Positions 24,773 to 34,567 of a stretch of 64,000 nucleotides of DNA are shown one piece after another. Made by a program: the position numbers and the translations under genes. The notes under the pieces were generated by a model. That model did not search any database and was not told the DNA's origin. It worked only from the letters and a program-made list of their open reading frames with translations. The DNA comes from Lysobacterales bacterium (lineage in GTDB: Bacteria; Pseudomonadota; Gammaproteobacteria; Xanthomonadales; SZUA-36): assembly GCA_028289465.1 (NCBI GenBank), contig JANQPM010000119.1, positions 1-64,000 on the forward strand, given 5' to 3'. Within the stretch, counting starts at the first letter, position 1, and every line of letters begins with the position of its first letter.

Positions 24773-25687
24773 ATGGAATCTAGTATCAGGCCCAATGGGT
24801 TCGAGCGGCTGGCTTTACGGGCGGTAAGGTTTATCGGCCACCAGAACTGGTTTCGGCTGGGTATCAGAAGACGGCTGGTGCAGTGGCTGTTCAATCCCAT
24901 GACGATGTCAGCCTGGGAGTTCGAGACGCCGTTTTTCTCGCTGCGCTATCGCGGCTGCTTCGATAGCGTGATCGACTGGTGCGTGTACTTTTTCGGCAGT
25001 TTTGCAACGCAGGAATTGAAGCTGCTGAAAACGCTGGCGTCTGACGTCGAGGCACCGGTGTTTTGGGATATCGGCGCGAACACCGGCCAGCACACGTTAT
25101 TCATGTCGCAGTACTGTGCCGATGTGTATGCGTTTGAACCCTACGAACGGGTGCGCGAGCGGATGACAACAAATCTGGACCTGAATCAAATTCAAAACGT
25201 TACTGTATTACCGTTCGGGCTTGGAGAGCGGCGTGAAACGGCCGAGTACTTCGCGCCGGATACGCGCAACCTTGGTACCGGATCGTTTTTCGCCGACCAC
25301 AGCGATGCCAATGTGCCATCCGCAGCGCTCAATATTGAAAACGGCGATGCGGCACGGGCAAACAGTGGGCTGGCAGCCCCCGATATCATCAAACTGGATG
25401 TCGAGGGTTTTGAGATTTCCGTATTGCGCGGCTTGAGGAAAACGTTGCAGGAAGCCCGGCCGTCGATATTGATGGAAATTACCAATACGACGCTGAACCA
25501 ACTGGGCGAAGGGAATTCGCTGCCGGACCTTTTTCCTTATCCGCATCGCATTTATATCGTTGAGCCTAAAAAGCCGATATTTCCGATGCTGAATTCCGAC
25601 GAAGTCCTGCTGATGCCGTTTGCGGGTATTACCGACGCCAGAACCAGTAAGTACATCGTTGTAGAGCCCGACCGCGACAGTGCCTGA
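24773..25687 (+). CDS. FkbM family methyltransferase
   Basis: 304 aa from ATG 24773; the open frame upstream overlaps the previous gene. SAM motif VFWDIGANTGQHTLFM, then VYAFEPYERVRERM, GTGSFF, and the FkbM signature DIIKLDVEGFEISVLRGL. Such enzymes O-methylate sugars or polyketides. In this cluster it would add a methyl ether to a polysaccharide residue. The N-terminal 80 residues are an extension typical of membrane- or glycan-associated members. Confidence 0.87.
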   Translation: MESSIRPNGFERLALRAVRFIGHQNWFRLGIRRRLVQWLFNPMTMSAWEFETPFFSLRYRGCFDSVIDWCVYFFGSFATQELKLLKTLASDVEAPVFWDIGANTGQHTLFMSQYCADVYAFEPYERVRERMTTNLDLNQIQNVTVLPFGLGERRETAEYFAPDTRNLGTGSFFADHSDANVPSAALNIENGDAARANSGLAAPDIIKLDVEGFEISVLRGLRKTLQEARPSILMEITNTTLNQLGEGNSLPDLFPYPHRIYIVEPKKPIFPMLNSDEVLLMPFAGITDARTSKYIVVEPDRDSA

Positions 25688-25826
25688 GACCCTGAATTCA
25701 ACCACCATAGGCAACCCTATGAGTTTATTGGGTTCGCCCCCCGGTAGGCGTTTCGGTCATATACGCCGGGAGTCAGAGGTTGGCTGTGTCATTCATTTAT
25801 TAATCAGATGAGGAGCGTTTGAGGCC

Positions 25827-26774
25827 ATGCCGGAATCGAACCAGAAGTTCTTTGCACATCCCGCTGCAATTATCGAATGCAACGATACCGCGGTTGGCGC
25901 CGGTACGCGAATCTGGGCCAATACGCACATATTGCCAGGCGCGGTTATTGGGGAGGACTGCAATGTTTGCGATTTTGTGTTTATCGAAAATGATGTGGTA
26001 ATAGGCGATAGGGTAACCATCAAGTCCGGCGTTCAATTATGGGATGGAATCCGAATCGAAGATGAGGTGTTTATCGGCCCGAATGCAACGTTCACTAACG
26101 ATAGGTTTCCACGCAGTAAAAAATACCCTGCGGAGTTTCCGAGAACCGTGCTAAAGAAGGGTTCGTCTATCGGAGCGAATGCGACCGTGCTTCCCGGTTT
26201 GACTATCGGTGCCAGCGCGATGGTTGGCGCTGGTGCCGTTGTTACACGGGACGTTCCGGCAAATGCCATTGTGGCGGGAAACCCGGCGGTTATTACCGGT
26301 TACGTGGATGCCAAACAGCAGACGGTAGATTTGGATGCGTCTACCGATCTCACGCAGGCAATGGAGGTCGAAGGCGTTTTTGTTCGCCGCCTCAAGTATG
26401 TCAATGATTTGCGCGGCGATCTTTCCGTAATGGATGTGCAAAAAGAAATCCCGTTTGAAGTGCAGCGTATCTTCTGGGTCTACGATGTGCCGAATGAAAG
26501 GATTAGAGGTTCGCATGTACATCGGGTATTGGAAGAGTTTCTGATTTGCGTCAAAGGCTCGGTCACGGTCGTTGTCGACGACGGTTCTAGCCGCAAGGAG
26601 ATTGTATTGAATGATCCTTCTACAGGGCTTTACCTGCCGCCAAAAATCTGGCGAACACTGTATCGGTATTCAGCCGATGCGGTTTTACTGGTACTGGCAT
26701 CGCATGAATACGACGCGAATGACTACATCAGGGACTACGAAACATTTTTGTCTATGATTGCCGAACCCCGATGA
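25827..26774 (+). CDS. WxcM-like fused N-acetyltransferase and sugar 3,4-ketoisomerase
   Basis: 315 aa with two enzymes in one chain. Residues 1-155 are a left-handed beta-helix acetyltransferase (repeats such as [34 protein letters not shown]). Residues about 175-310 are the cupin ketoisomerase of the FdtA/QdtA type ([40 protein letters not shown]). The same fusion is WxcM of Xanthomonas. It turns dTDP-4-keto-6-deoxyglucose into the 3-keto sugar and later acetylates the 3-amino product made by the next gene's enzyme, giving Fuc3NAc or Qui3NAc. Ribosome site GAGG precedes the ATG. Confidence 0.88.
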   Translation: MPESNQKFFAHPAAIIECNDTAVGAGTRIWANTHILPGAVIGEDCNVCDFVFIENDVVIGDRVTIKSGVQLWDGIRIEDEVFIGPNATFTNDRFPRSKKYPAEFPRTVLKKGSSIGANATVLPGLTIGASAMVGAGAVVTRDVPANAIVAGNPAVITGYVDAKQQTVDLDASTDLTQAMEVEGVFVRRLKYVNDLRGDLSVMDVQKEIPFEVQRIFWVYDVPNERIRGSHVHRVLEEFLICVKGSVTVVVDDGSSRKEIVLNDPSTGLYLPPKIWRTLYRYSADAVLLVLASHEYDANDYIRDYETFLSMIAEPR

Positions 26775-27871
26775 ACCGCATTCCGTTCTTTAATTTACGA
26801 GAAATGCATCGTGAGGTTCAGGCAGAATTGGAAAATGCCTACCGCAGTGTTTTCGGCTCCGATCATTTCATCCTGGGTCAGGAAACCGAGTTATTCGAAT
26901 CCGAGTTCGGGACATATTGCGGAGCTGACCACTGTGTCGGCGTTGCTTCAGGGATAGACGCCATTAGGCTGACGTTAGAAGCCTGCCAAATTGGTCCCGG
27001 AGATGAGGTTCTGGTGCCTTCGCATACGTTTATTGCGACATGGCTAGCGGTATCGCAGGCTGGTGCCACGCCGGTTCCGGTCGAACCGGATATTACAACT
27101 TGCAACATCGACGCAGGCTTGATTGAAGCGGCGATAACGGAAAAAACCAAGGCGGTCATTCCTGTCCATCTTTACGGTCAGCCGGCGGATATGGATCCGA
27201 TAATGGCTATTGCCAAAGCATACAGCCTGGTTGTCATCGAAGATGCGGCCCAGGCCCACGGCGCTAGATACAAGGGCTGCCGGGTTGGGTCACTGGCGCA
27301 TGCAGCGGCATTTAGTTTTTATCCGGCCAAGAATCTGGGAGCGCTGGGCGACGGCGGGGCGGTTACCACCGATGATGCAGGAATCGCAGATCGGTTGAGG
27401 CTGCTGCGCAACTATGGCTCGAAGGCGAAATACCGCCACGAGATCCCAGGCCACAATAGCCGGCTTGATGAGCTGCAGGCTGCATTTCTGAGGGTAAAGC
27501 TGGCAAAACTGGATACGTGGAATCAGCGCCGCAGGGATATCGCGGATCAATATTCTGAAAAGCTGGACGGCGCGAATGGTCTGGTGCTTCCCCGCTTCCC
27601 CGATACGGTGGAGCCAGTATGGCATCTGTACACTATTCGACATGCTCTGCGCGACGAATTGCAGCAATACTTGAAAGAGAAACAAATCGGTACGTTGATT
27701 CACTATCCCGTTCCACCGCACCGTTCAGATATATACCGACCGACCAGCGGTAAGGACTTGCCATTAGCTGACGAGATTGCACGCTCCACCTTGAGTTTGC
27801 CGATGGGACCGGATTTGCAAACCGGCCAGATTGCCCATGTCTGCAGTCAAATTCTTGAATTCTTGAAATAG
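26771..27871 (+). CDS. DegT/DnrJ/EryC1 sugar aminotransferase (FdtB/QdtB-like)
   Basis: 366 aa, ATG overlapping the WxcM stop (ATGA). The PLP lysine is in [15 protein letters not shown] and the ring-stacking Asp region in [12 protein letters not shown]. Paired with the ketoisomerase-acetyltransferase it fits 3-amino-3,6-dideoxyhexose formation on dTDP. Enzymes for the dTDP-4-keto-6-deoxyglucose precursor (RmlA, RmlB) are not in this window and must lie elsewhere. Its last 25 bases overlap the 3' end of the opposing glycosyltransferase gene. Confidence 0.88.
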   Translation: MNRIPFFNLREMHREVQAELENAYRSVFGSDHFILGQETELFESEFGTYCGADHCVGVASGIDAIRLTLEACQIGPGDEVLVPSHTFIATWLAVSQAGATPVPVEPDITTCNIDAGLIEAAITEKTKAVIPVHLYGQPADMDPIMAIAKAYSLVVIEDAAQAHGARYKGCRVGSLAHAAAFSFYPAKNLGALGDGGAVTTDDAGIADRLRLLRNYGSKAKYRHEIPGHNSRLDELQAAFLRVKLAKLDTWNQRRRDIADQYSEKLDGANGLVLPRFPDTVEPVWHLYTIRHALRDELQQYLKEKQIGTLIHYPVPPHRSDIYRPTSGKDLPLADEIARSTLSLPMGPDLQTGQIAHVCSQILEFLK

Positions 27872-28815
27872 GCGTCCAGCAGCACAGAAGCCATCTTTGA
27901 TGGCAAAAACGACACGAACAGCGCGGCAGCCCGTTTTGGTGCCAGATAATACCCTGGCCTGGCCCGAAAGCCGGCCCATAAGGCTTTCCGGGCCATCCCG
28001 AAATCACGCCGAAGATTAAGGAATTCCATTCCCTTGAGGCAATGTAGTCGAGCCATGACGAAACTGCGGTGTTTCGATATGTTCGGCGGCAGGTTCTCCG
28101 ATTCGAAAAACTCGGACCAGAAACGTAGATTGTCGCGATACATTTTAGATGTGTTTTTACCGATATTCTGTGGGTGGTCACGCATTACGCCCACAACCTG
28201 TTCGACGAAATCGTATTTAAAAGCGGTTGCAATCCGCAGATAAATCGCTTCGCCTTCAGCCACATATCCGGTATGAAAACGGAATTGGTCAAAGCATTTT
28301 CTGCGAAATAGCGGAGTGATCGGGTAAACGAAGTTTCCCTTCAGGATAAGTTGTTCCAAGATGTCCCCGCGATGGAGCTCGGAATCAATAATCCTGGTTT
28401 CATCGCGATCCGGAAAATACCTGGCGCCGCGGCCATAGACAGCACCGTATTCGCTGCCCAGCGTGCGGAATTTCTCGATCTGAAGTTGTGTTTTTTCCGG
28501 TAGATACCAATCGTCCGATGGCAGTAACGAAATGAAATCGCCGCGAGCCAGATCCAGAGCCTGGTTAAGCACTTGTCCCTGACCCTTGTTTTGCCTGTTG
28601 AGAATAATCTTGAGATTATCTCGCTCCGGAAAGGACTTAAGCACCCCGTGCGTATCGTCACGGGAGCCATCGTCAACGACAATAACTTCGACATTTTCAT
28701 AAGTCTGACCGAGCGCACTCCTAATGGACTTCTCAATAAACTGAGAGTGGTTAAACGATGGAATCAGTATGGAAACCAGAGGCAACGATAAGTCAGGCAT
28801 GATTCTGTCGCGCAT
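27847..28815 (-). CDS. Glycosyltransferase family 2, inverted within operon
   Basis: 322 aa (or from Met at 28800, MPDLSLP). GT-A fold: [34 protein letters not shown], and the metal-binding SDD in [13 protein letters not shown]. It transfers one sugar from a nucleotide sugar to the growing repeat unit. It is the only minus-strand gene in a 30-kb plus-strand operon. Its start lies only 11 bases from the start of the divergent acyltransferase, and its end overlaps the aminotransferase end, so no normal promoter space exists on either side. Confidence 0.87.
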   Translation of the reverse strand: MRDRIMPDLSLPLVSILIPSFNHSQFIEKSIRSALGQTYENVEVIVVDDGSRDDTHGVLKSFPERDNLKIILNRQNKGQGQVLNQALDLARGDFISLLPSDDWYLPEKTQLQIEKFRTLGSEYGAVYGRGARYFPDRDETRIIDSELHRGDILEQLILKGNFVYPITPLFRRKCFDQFRFHTGYVAEGEAIYLRIATAFKYDFVEQVVGVMRDHPQNIGKNTSKMYRDNLRFWSEFFESENLPPNISKHRSFVMARLHCLKGMEFLNLRRDFGMARKALWAGFRARPGYYLAPKRAAALFVSFLPSKMASVLLDAYFKNSRI

Positions 28816-28826
28816 GAGCAGCCAGC

Positions 28827-29387
28827 ATGATTAGACAATTAATGCGATTCAACTACAAGGCCATTCTGCGAATTTCTGCGCGATTGTCGAGAATTCGGTT
28901 TTTCTTTCGGCGCTGGCAATTCGAAAGCTCTGGGAAAGGCTGCCGAATGGCAGGCCACGTCCGGGTTTCTCCGCATCTGGAAGTCATTTTGGGGGACAAT
29001 GTAGTACTACGCAGACGGGTGACGTTAAGCGGTCGCGGGAAGCTCGTCATTGGGGACAATACCACTCTAAATGAGGGCGTGATTATTGCGGCCTACGAGT
29101 CTGTCACCATCGGCAACGACTGCCTGTTTGCACCACGCGCCTACGTGTTGGACGTGGATCATCGGTTTGACAGGTCCGGGGTCCCGGCTTCCCGGCAGGG
29201 TTATGTCACATCTGAAGTCCGCATAGCGGATGGCTCATGGATTGGCGCCAATGCTGTGATTACACGCGGCGTTCAATTGGGAGAGAGCTGTATAGTCGGA
29301 GCGAACTCGGTAGTGACCCGGTCGTTTCGATCCGGCAGCGTTATTGGCGGTGTTCCGGCGAGATCAATTCGGGATCGTTCCGATTAA
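28827..29387 (+). CDS. Left-handed beta-helix acyltransferase
   Basis: 186 aa. Hexapeptide repeats run through the centre (LEVILGDNVVLRRRV, LVIGDNTTLNEGVIIA, VTIGNDCLFAPRAYVLD, WIGANAVITRGVQLGESCIVGANSVV in pieces), ending with IGGVPARSIRDR. The DVDHRF segment carries the catalytic His of the WbbJ/maltose O-acetyltransferase group. Probably an O- or N-acetyltransferase for a polysaccharide sugar. The next gene overlaps its end by up to 44 bases. Confidence 0.85.
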   Translation: MIRQLMRFNYKAILRISARLSRIRFFFRRWQFESSGKGCRMAGHVRVSPHLEVILGDNVVLRRRVTLSGRGKLVIGDNTTLNEGVIIAAYESVTIGNDCLFAPRAYVLDVDHRFDRSGVPASRQGYVTSEVRIADGSWIGANAVITRGVQLGESCIVGANSVVTRSFRSGSVIGGVPARSIRDRSD

Positions 29388-30816
29388 CCAGAAGTTCAAG
29401 AAAGGCGTGATCGGTCTTGCGGGCGCTTCTGTCGTAGCCGGTGTTGCATTGGCCGCAAAGGGCAAAATGGCCGCGGTTCTTTTGGGGCTTTCCGGCGTAG
29501 CAGTGTTGGCGCAGGCCAATAATTTACTGGGCATATCGCGGATCTTGGGTCTGATGGGGATGCACGATGGTATCGTCAGACACCTATCGAGACGAATGGT
29601 CGATAATCCTGCGTCGGCGGCATCGCAATTTGCGACTGTATTGCTGGCCGGTACGCTGTTCGGCGGGCTGGTGGCTGTCCTTTTTTATACCGCAAAGGAG
29701 CAGTTGCTTGCGCTCTCTTTCAGCCAAACGGTCGGTGTGGAAGTCCTGGTCGTTATTGCGGCATTGATTCCGTGTCTGGTGATCAGCCAGATAATGCTTG
29801 CTTTCATTTCCAGTATCGCTGACCCGAAGTGGCTTGCTGCGTTCAAGACAGTGCCCGAGTTCGCATCGGTCGCCGTATTCTGGCCGCTGGCGTTTTCGTA
29901 TGGGGTAGTTGGTGCGCTGCTGGCCACAGCAGTACTTTATTTTGCCAAGATACTGATCGGTTGCTGCCTGCTGGCTAAGTTTCTTACAAAGCACAGGCTT
30001 CGATTATCCCACCTCAGTTTTGAGAGGCGCTATATCTCCGAAAATATGGGTTTCGGGCTGACTGCGCTTATTACGACATTGAGCGCAGCACTAATGTATA
30101 CGGTTTTGTTGAAAGCAATCTTCTCAATCAAGGGAGAAGCTGCCGCTGGTGCGTTCTCAACAGTATGGCGTCTGGGTACGGTGTATTTCGCAATGCTGTT
30201 TTCATCCGTGGGCAGCTATTTGTTTCCAAGACTGGCGCAGGTCAGTACAGCGAAGCTGCTGAATATCGAGTTGAATCAGGCCTTGATCGTCTATCAGAAA
30301 CTGGCAATTTTTGTGTTGTCTGCTATGGCCATTGCGCCAGCTTTGCTGCTGGAAATTTTGTTTAGTTCCGAGTTTGCCATGGCGGCCGGAATCTTACTGG
30401 CCTTTCTGCCCGGTGAGCTGTTCCGCATATCGACGGACTGCGTTGCGATGACGGTACTGGCTAATAAACACCTGCGCGCCTATTCGGTCGCGTATATTAT
30501 CTGGGCGGCAGTTTTTCTTGGCGGTGCGTTTCTGCTTCTGGAGCCATTTGGCATTCTCGGCGCTGCTATCTGGTACTCACTTTCCCGCGCTGCTTATTTT
30601 TTCGGTTTCATATCGTTTTGTGCAGTACGGTTCGAAATTCGGGTGGCTGTGAAGCCATTGGCCCAGCTTGGCCTGGGTGCGGCCCTGCTGTTCGCGGTAT
30701 TTGCCATTTTTCATAGCGGCCATCATCAGACCTCAGCATTGCTGGCCGGCGTGTTTACGATGATTTGGGGTATGGTGTTCATCACGCCGGCAATCTTGCG
30801 GTTTGGTCGTCGGTAA
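29344..30816 (+). CDS. Polysaccharide flippase (Wzx-like)
   Basis: Up to 490 aa with about 12-14 membrane helices, MOP/MATE-type flippase that moves lipid-linked repeat units across the inner membrane. The start is unclear: TTG 29344 or GTG 29350 give a short polar lead before KFKKGVIGLAGASVVAGVAL, where family members usually begin; the next GTG (29407) would cut into that. LLGISRILGLMGMHDGIVRHLSRRM and GAFSTVWRLGTVYFAMLFSSVGSYLFPRLAQV (in pieces) are typical. Base composition is lower in GC than in the surrounding genes. Confidence 0.83.
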   Translation: MAVFRRDQFGIVPINQKFKKGVIGLAGASVVAGVALAAKGKMAAVLLGLSGVAVLAQANNLLGISRILGLMGMHDGIVRHLSRRMVDNPASAASQFATVLLAGTLFGGLVAVLFYTAKEQLLALSFSQTVGVEVLVVIAALIPCLVISQIMLAFISSIADPKWLAAFKTVPEFASVAVFWPLAFSYGVVGALLATAVLYFAKILIGCCLLAKFLTKHRLRLSHLSFERRYISENMGFGLTALITTLSAALMYTVLLKAIFSIKGEAAAGAFSTVWRLGTVYFAMLFSSVGSYLFPRLAQVSTAKLLNIELNQALIVYQKLAIFVLSAMAIAPALLLEILFSSEFAMAAGILLAFLPGELFRISTDCVAMTVLANKHLRAYSVAYIIWAAVFLGGAFLLLEPFGILGAAIWYSLSRAAYFFGFISFCAVRFEIRVAVKPLAQLGLGAALLFAVFAIFHSGHHQTSALLAGVFTMIWGMVFITPAILRFGRR

Positions 30817-30841
30817 ACTGCAATTGCGGAAACCATAGACG

Positions 30842-31432
30842 ATGACCAGACTTAGACATATCTACCGGTCGCTGCGCTCCAGGCTGCGGCAGCTCGTTAT
30901 TCGCGTGCGGTTTTCCGGCGTTCGCTTCGGTCGGCATGTGGTTATCGACAGCGGCGTTCGCATTCGAGCCTCAGGTAATGGAACCGTATCCATCGGCGAC
31001 CACGTCTTTATCGGAAGAGGTTCGCTGGTTATCGCCAAACGCGGCACTATTCAGATTGGCGATCATACCCATCTGTCACATGGTCTGACGCTGGTCTGCC
31101 AAAGCGCGGTCGCCATCGGCGAGAATGGCCTGGTCGGCGAATACGTGACCATCAGAGATCAGAATCATGGTATCGCGCCGGGCAAACCTTACCGGCTTCA
31201 GCCGGCCAGGACCGAAGCTATCCAAATCGGGGAGAACGTATGGATCGGCGCTCATTCTTCGGTACTTGCCGGCTCCAGGATCGGGCGCGACTGCGTGGTT
31301 GGTGCGAACTCGGTTGTCAGGGGCGAACTGGAACCGGGCTGTGTCTACGCCGGCCAACCTGCCGGCAAGGTTAAAACCATAAGGTCAAATGACCCAAAGC
31401 CGAATGACCCAAAGCCGAATGACACGAAATAG
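30842..31432 (+). CDS. Left-handed beta-helix acyltransferase (second)
   Basis: 196 aa. Hexapeptide repeats (GTVSIGDHVFIGRGSLVIA, GTIQIGDHTHLSHGLTLV, AVAIGENGLVGEYVTI) and RDQNHGI with the family His, then IGENVWIGAHSSVLAGSRIG and VYAGQPAGKVKTI. Likely a sugar O-acetyltransferase. The last 13 residues (NDPKPNDPKPNDTK) are encoded by a 15-base unit repeated three times (31388-31432), an added tail with no obvious function. Confidence 0.85.
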   Translation: MTRLRHIYRSLRSRLRQLVIRVRFSGVRFGRHVVIDSGVRIRASGNGTVSIGDHVFIGRGSLVIAKRGTIQIGDHTHLSHGLTLVCQSAVAIGENGLVGEYVTIRDQNHGIAPGKPYRLQPARTEAIQIGENVWIGAHSSVLAGSRIGRDCVVGANSVVRGELEPGCVYAGQPAGKVKTIRSNDPKPNDPKPNDTK

Positions 31433-31459
31433 CGGTACTTCGTCCGTTAGAACGCAGCG

Positions 31460-33352
31460 ATGAGCGCGGTCCCGTCCGACGCCCCACGGTATATCCCGGA
31501 GATTGACGGGCTGCGGGCCTGCGCGGTGATAGCGGTTTTACTGTTTCACTTTTTCCCGGCAGTCGCGCCTGGCGGATTTATCGGCGTTGATATCTTCTTT
31601 GTGATTTCCGGTTTTGTGATCTCGCGGTCGTTCCTGTTTCCGCTGGTTGAGGGTAAGCGCACGCTGACGGCGTTCTATATCAGGAGAGTCCGCCGCCTCG
31701 CGCCGGCCTATTTTCTGGTCATCGTTGCGACCACCGTTGGTGCAGCACTGGTGCTGGAACCGAGGCTGCTGAAGAATTTCAGTCAGTCGCTGGCGGCCCA
31801 GCCCGTCTATTTGCAGAATTTTATCTTCTGGATGCAGGGCGAGTACTTCGACAACGCGGTCACCAAACCGCTTTTGCACACCTGGAGCCTGGCCGTCGAA
31901 GAGCAGTTTTATCTGCTCTTTGGTTTATTGGTTCTGATGGTCAGAAAGGTCAGGGCGCTACTGGTACCGATGTTGTTGATTGCGTCGGTTCTGTCCGTTG
32001 CGCTCGGAATCTGGTTGTTATCGAAATCACCGAAAACCAGTTTCTATTTTATTCCGACCAGAATCTGGGAGTTCGGCCTCGGGTTTGCCGCCTTTTTCCT
32101 GTCGCGAACATTTCTTATCCGTATTCGAAGGCCGCTTTCAGATGTGCTGCTGATCGTATCGCTGGGCGCACTGCTGTTGACGGTGGCGGCTTTTGGCGAA
32201 GACGATCCGTTTCCGGGAATCCAGGCCTATTCCGCCTGTTTGGTCACCGCGTTGTTGCTTTGGGTTTTCAGCGGCGAAAAACCGCTCGGCGGCAATCTGC
32301 TGACAGTAGCGCCAATGCGCTATTTCGGGAAGTTGTCCTATTCGCTTTATTTATGGCACTGGCCGCTGATCGCGCTGGTCAGTATCGAGCTCGGCAGAAG
32401 GCCTACAGCGATAGAAGCAGTCTGGCTGATGGCGCTGTCTGTGCTCTTGTCCGATCTGACTTACCGTTATATCGAGGATCCGGTTCGAAAAAGCCGAAAA
32501 TTGCCCGGTGACAAAAGGCTGGTGAACCAATATATCGGTGTGTCGGCGGCGGTCTTCCTGGCAGCCGCTGCACTAATCGCCTCCAAGGGCTGGGTCTATC
32601 GTTATTCCGAACCGATTCGCCAACTGCACCTGACATCCATGGAGAAAACCCGGTATCGCTGTAGCCGGTGGTTTCGAATCCGGTATCCGTCATCGGAAAT
32701 ATGCGCGCGAAACGCTGTCGATGATCGCGGCGGTATTCTGGTTCTTGGCGATTCGCACGCCGACCAGCTGGACGATTCCCTGGCAGCACTTGGCGAGCGA
32801 TATAACCGCGCGGTGTACTTAACCGTCAGGTCTTGCGATATTAACCAATATGGCAGCGACGAATATTGCAGTGACGAGATTCTGGACCGAATTGTCGCCC
32901 AGGCCCTGGAGCGAAAGATAAGCCTGGTCATTGCAACATCGTTCTGGAAAGAGAAAACGCTGGTGTTCGACGACTTCTCCAGAAACGCGTCGAAGTTCGT
33001 CAATGCCGGGCTGCAAATGGCATTCTCCGAAGTGATTCCGCATGGCGATTTCTTCGACCCACGCCAGCGTGCGGCTTTGATTTCAAATGGGGGGTTCCAG
33101 GCTGGCGCTACCTTCCCGGTACAGGATTACCGGAGCGTGGTCGGCGTCCAGCGAACGATCTTCGGCAGCCTGCACCGGCAATTCGGACCGGCTGTGGAAA
33201 TACTGAAACCCGCGAAGTTTCTCTGCGATGATGCCGCCTGCGATTTTTCCACCGACGGGCTTCCGAACTATGTCGATACCAATCATCTGAGCAAAGTCGG
33301 AATCGGCAGAATACTGCCGATGTATGAGGCGCTTTTTAAGCGCTCGAAATGA
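31460..33352 (+). CDS. OafA-type acyltransferase with SGNH domain
   Basis: 630 aa. The N-terminal acyltransferase-3 domain has about ten membrane helices: YIPEIDGLRACAVIAVLLFHFF with the conserved D-G-R and His, FIGVDIFFVISGFVISRSFLF, and TWSLAVEEQFYLLF. The C-terminal part (from about residue 420) is an SGNH esterase-like domain: ILVLGDSHADQLDD and the Asp/His block DTNHLSKVG. These proteins O-acetylate polysaccharides in the periplasm. Its TGA stop is in frame with the following glycosyltransferase gene. Confidence 0.92.
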   Translation: MSAVPSDAPRYIPEIDGLRACAVIAVLLFHFFPAVAPGGFIGVDIFFVISGFVISRSFLFPLVEGKRTLTAFYIRRVRRLAPAYFLVIVATTVGAALVLEPRLLKNFSQSLAAQPVYLQNFIFWMQGEYFDNAVTKPLLHTWSLAVEEQFYLLFGLLVLMVRKVRALLVPMLLIASVLSVALGIWLLSKSPKTSFYFIPTRIWEFGLGFAAFFLSRTFLIRIRRPLSDVLLIVSLGALLLTVAAFGEDDPFPGIQAYSACLVTALLLWVFSGEKPLGGNLLTVAPMRYFGKLSYSLYLWHWPLIALVSIELGRRPTAIEAVWLMALSVLLSDLTYRYIEDPVRKSRKLPGDKRLVNQYIGVSAAVFLAAAALIASKGWVYRYSEPIRQLHLTSMEKTRYRCSRWFRIRYPSSEICARNAVDDRGGILVLGDSHADQLDDSLAALGERYNRAVYLTVRSCDINQYGSDEYCSDEILDRIVAQALERKISLVIATSFWKEKTLVFDDFSRNASKFVNAGLQMAFSEVIPHGDFFDPRQRAALISNGGFQAGATFPVQDYRSVVGVQRTIFGSLHRQFGPAVEILKPAKFLCDDAACDFSTDGLPNYVDTNHLSKVGIGRILPMYEALFKRSK

Positions 33353-33373
33353 TCCGGTAAAGGCCTTAAAGCA

Positions 33374-34504
33374 CTGAAAGTACTTCATATCAACGACAGT
33401 CTCGCGCGCGGTGGAACCGAGACGTCGATTATTGAACTGTACGGCGGCCTGAAACGGCATGGCGCCGATATCAGATTGCTGGTGTTGACAGGACCTGTCG
33501 AACTACCGTCGAAGTTGGCGGGAAAGCCTCCCGATATCGTCAATTCGGACATTGTCAACTTGAATGCACACCCGCGGCAGCATCTGCTGACGTGCGTTGC
33601 GAGGCTCAGGCGGGCGCTCGACGAGATTCAGCCGCAGATTGTCCATGTTCACTCGTTTTTCGGTGTGCTGTCGGGCAGTCTCGCGACGATCGGTAGAAAC
33701 GCGCCAAGCATGGTCGCCTCGTTGCGGAACCTGGGATATGAGGCATGGCCGGCGAATACGCTGTACCGGAAATTTCGCAAGCGGGTGCACGGCTATCTGC
33801 TGCGCAGAACCGACTACGTTGCCGCAGTCAGCCGGGCGGTCGCCGAACACTATTTGAGTCATTTGCGGGTCGGCACCGACCGGATCATTCCCGATTCATT
33901 GCCGCTCGCTGTCAACGAGATTGCAACGGCACCTCATGCAGAACGCCGAACCGCGTCGATCCGGGTCGCTCTGCCCGGGCGGATCGTGCGCGAGAAAGGA
34001 CATCGCTCCGCGCTGGTCGCGGTTCATTCCCTGATCAGGGACGGCATGAATATTCGGCTGGATATTTTAGGCGGCGGGCCGCTTGAGTCGTCCGTCAAGG
34101 CGCAAAGCGCCGATCTGGGGATTGCCGAATTCGTTACGTTCAACGGTGTCATGGATCACCGGGCGCTGTTAACGCGGCTGTCGCAGGCGGATATTTGCAT
34201 TATTCCGTCACTTCATGAAGGTTTCGGTATTGTTGCGCTGGAGGCGATGGCTTTGGGGATACCGGTGATTTCCAGCAAGGTCGGGGGGCTGTCGGAAATT
34301 GTCGAACATGGAACTACCGGTCTGCAGGTATCGCCGGGAAACCCGGCAGAGCTGGCCCGGGCGATCGAACGGTTGGCGAACGATCCCGAAATGATGAGCA
34401 GGTTGACAAACGCCGCTTTCAAAAGCGTTAAACGACAATACTCGATGGATGCCATCGCGCCGGTCTGGCTGAACGTTTACGAACAACTCACGTATCAGCG
34501 GTAA
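33374..34504 (+). CDS. Glycosyltransferase family 4, probable CTG start
   Basis: 376 aa if started at CTG 33374. The reading frame after the OafA stop runs SGKGLKA-LKVLHINDSLARGGTETSIIE, which is the standard first strand and Gly-rich loop of GT4 enzymes, but contains no ATG, GTG or TTG. AAAGG at 33359-33363 stands 10 bases before the CTG. The first ordinary start, TTG 33476, would delete 34 residues of the Rossmann fold. Later features are LPGRIVREKGHRSAL, LDILGGGPLESS and the EX7E motif HEGFGIVALEAM. It adds a sugar to the lipid-linked repeat unit. Confidence 0.82.
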   Translation: MKVLHINDSLARGGTETSIIELYGGLKRHGADIRLLVLTGPVELPSKLAGKPPDIVNSDIVNLNAHPRQHLLTCVARLRRALDEIQPQIVHVHSFFGVLSGSLATIGRNAPSMVASLRNLGYEAWPANTLYRKFRKRVHGYLLRRTDYVAAVSRAVAEHYLSHLRVGTDRIIPDSLPLAVNEIATAPHAERRTASIRVALPGRIVREKGHRSALVAVHSLIRDGMNIRLDILGGGPLESSVKAQSADLGIAEFVTFNGVMDHRALLTRLSQADICIIPSLHEGFGIVALEAMALGIPVISSKVGGLSEIVEHGTTGLQVSPGNPAELARAIERLANDPEMMSRLTNAAFKSVKRQYSMDAIAPVWLNVYEQLTYQR

Positions 34505-34567
34505 GCAATGACTGAATTTCCGTCTCCAGTCTCAATCCCACGCGCTAAATCCGCATCGTTAATCTGA

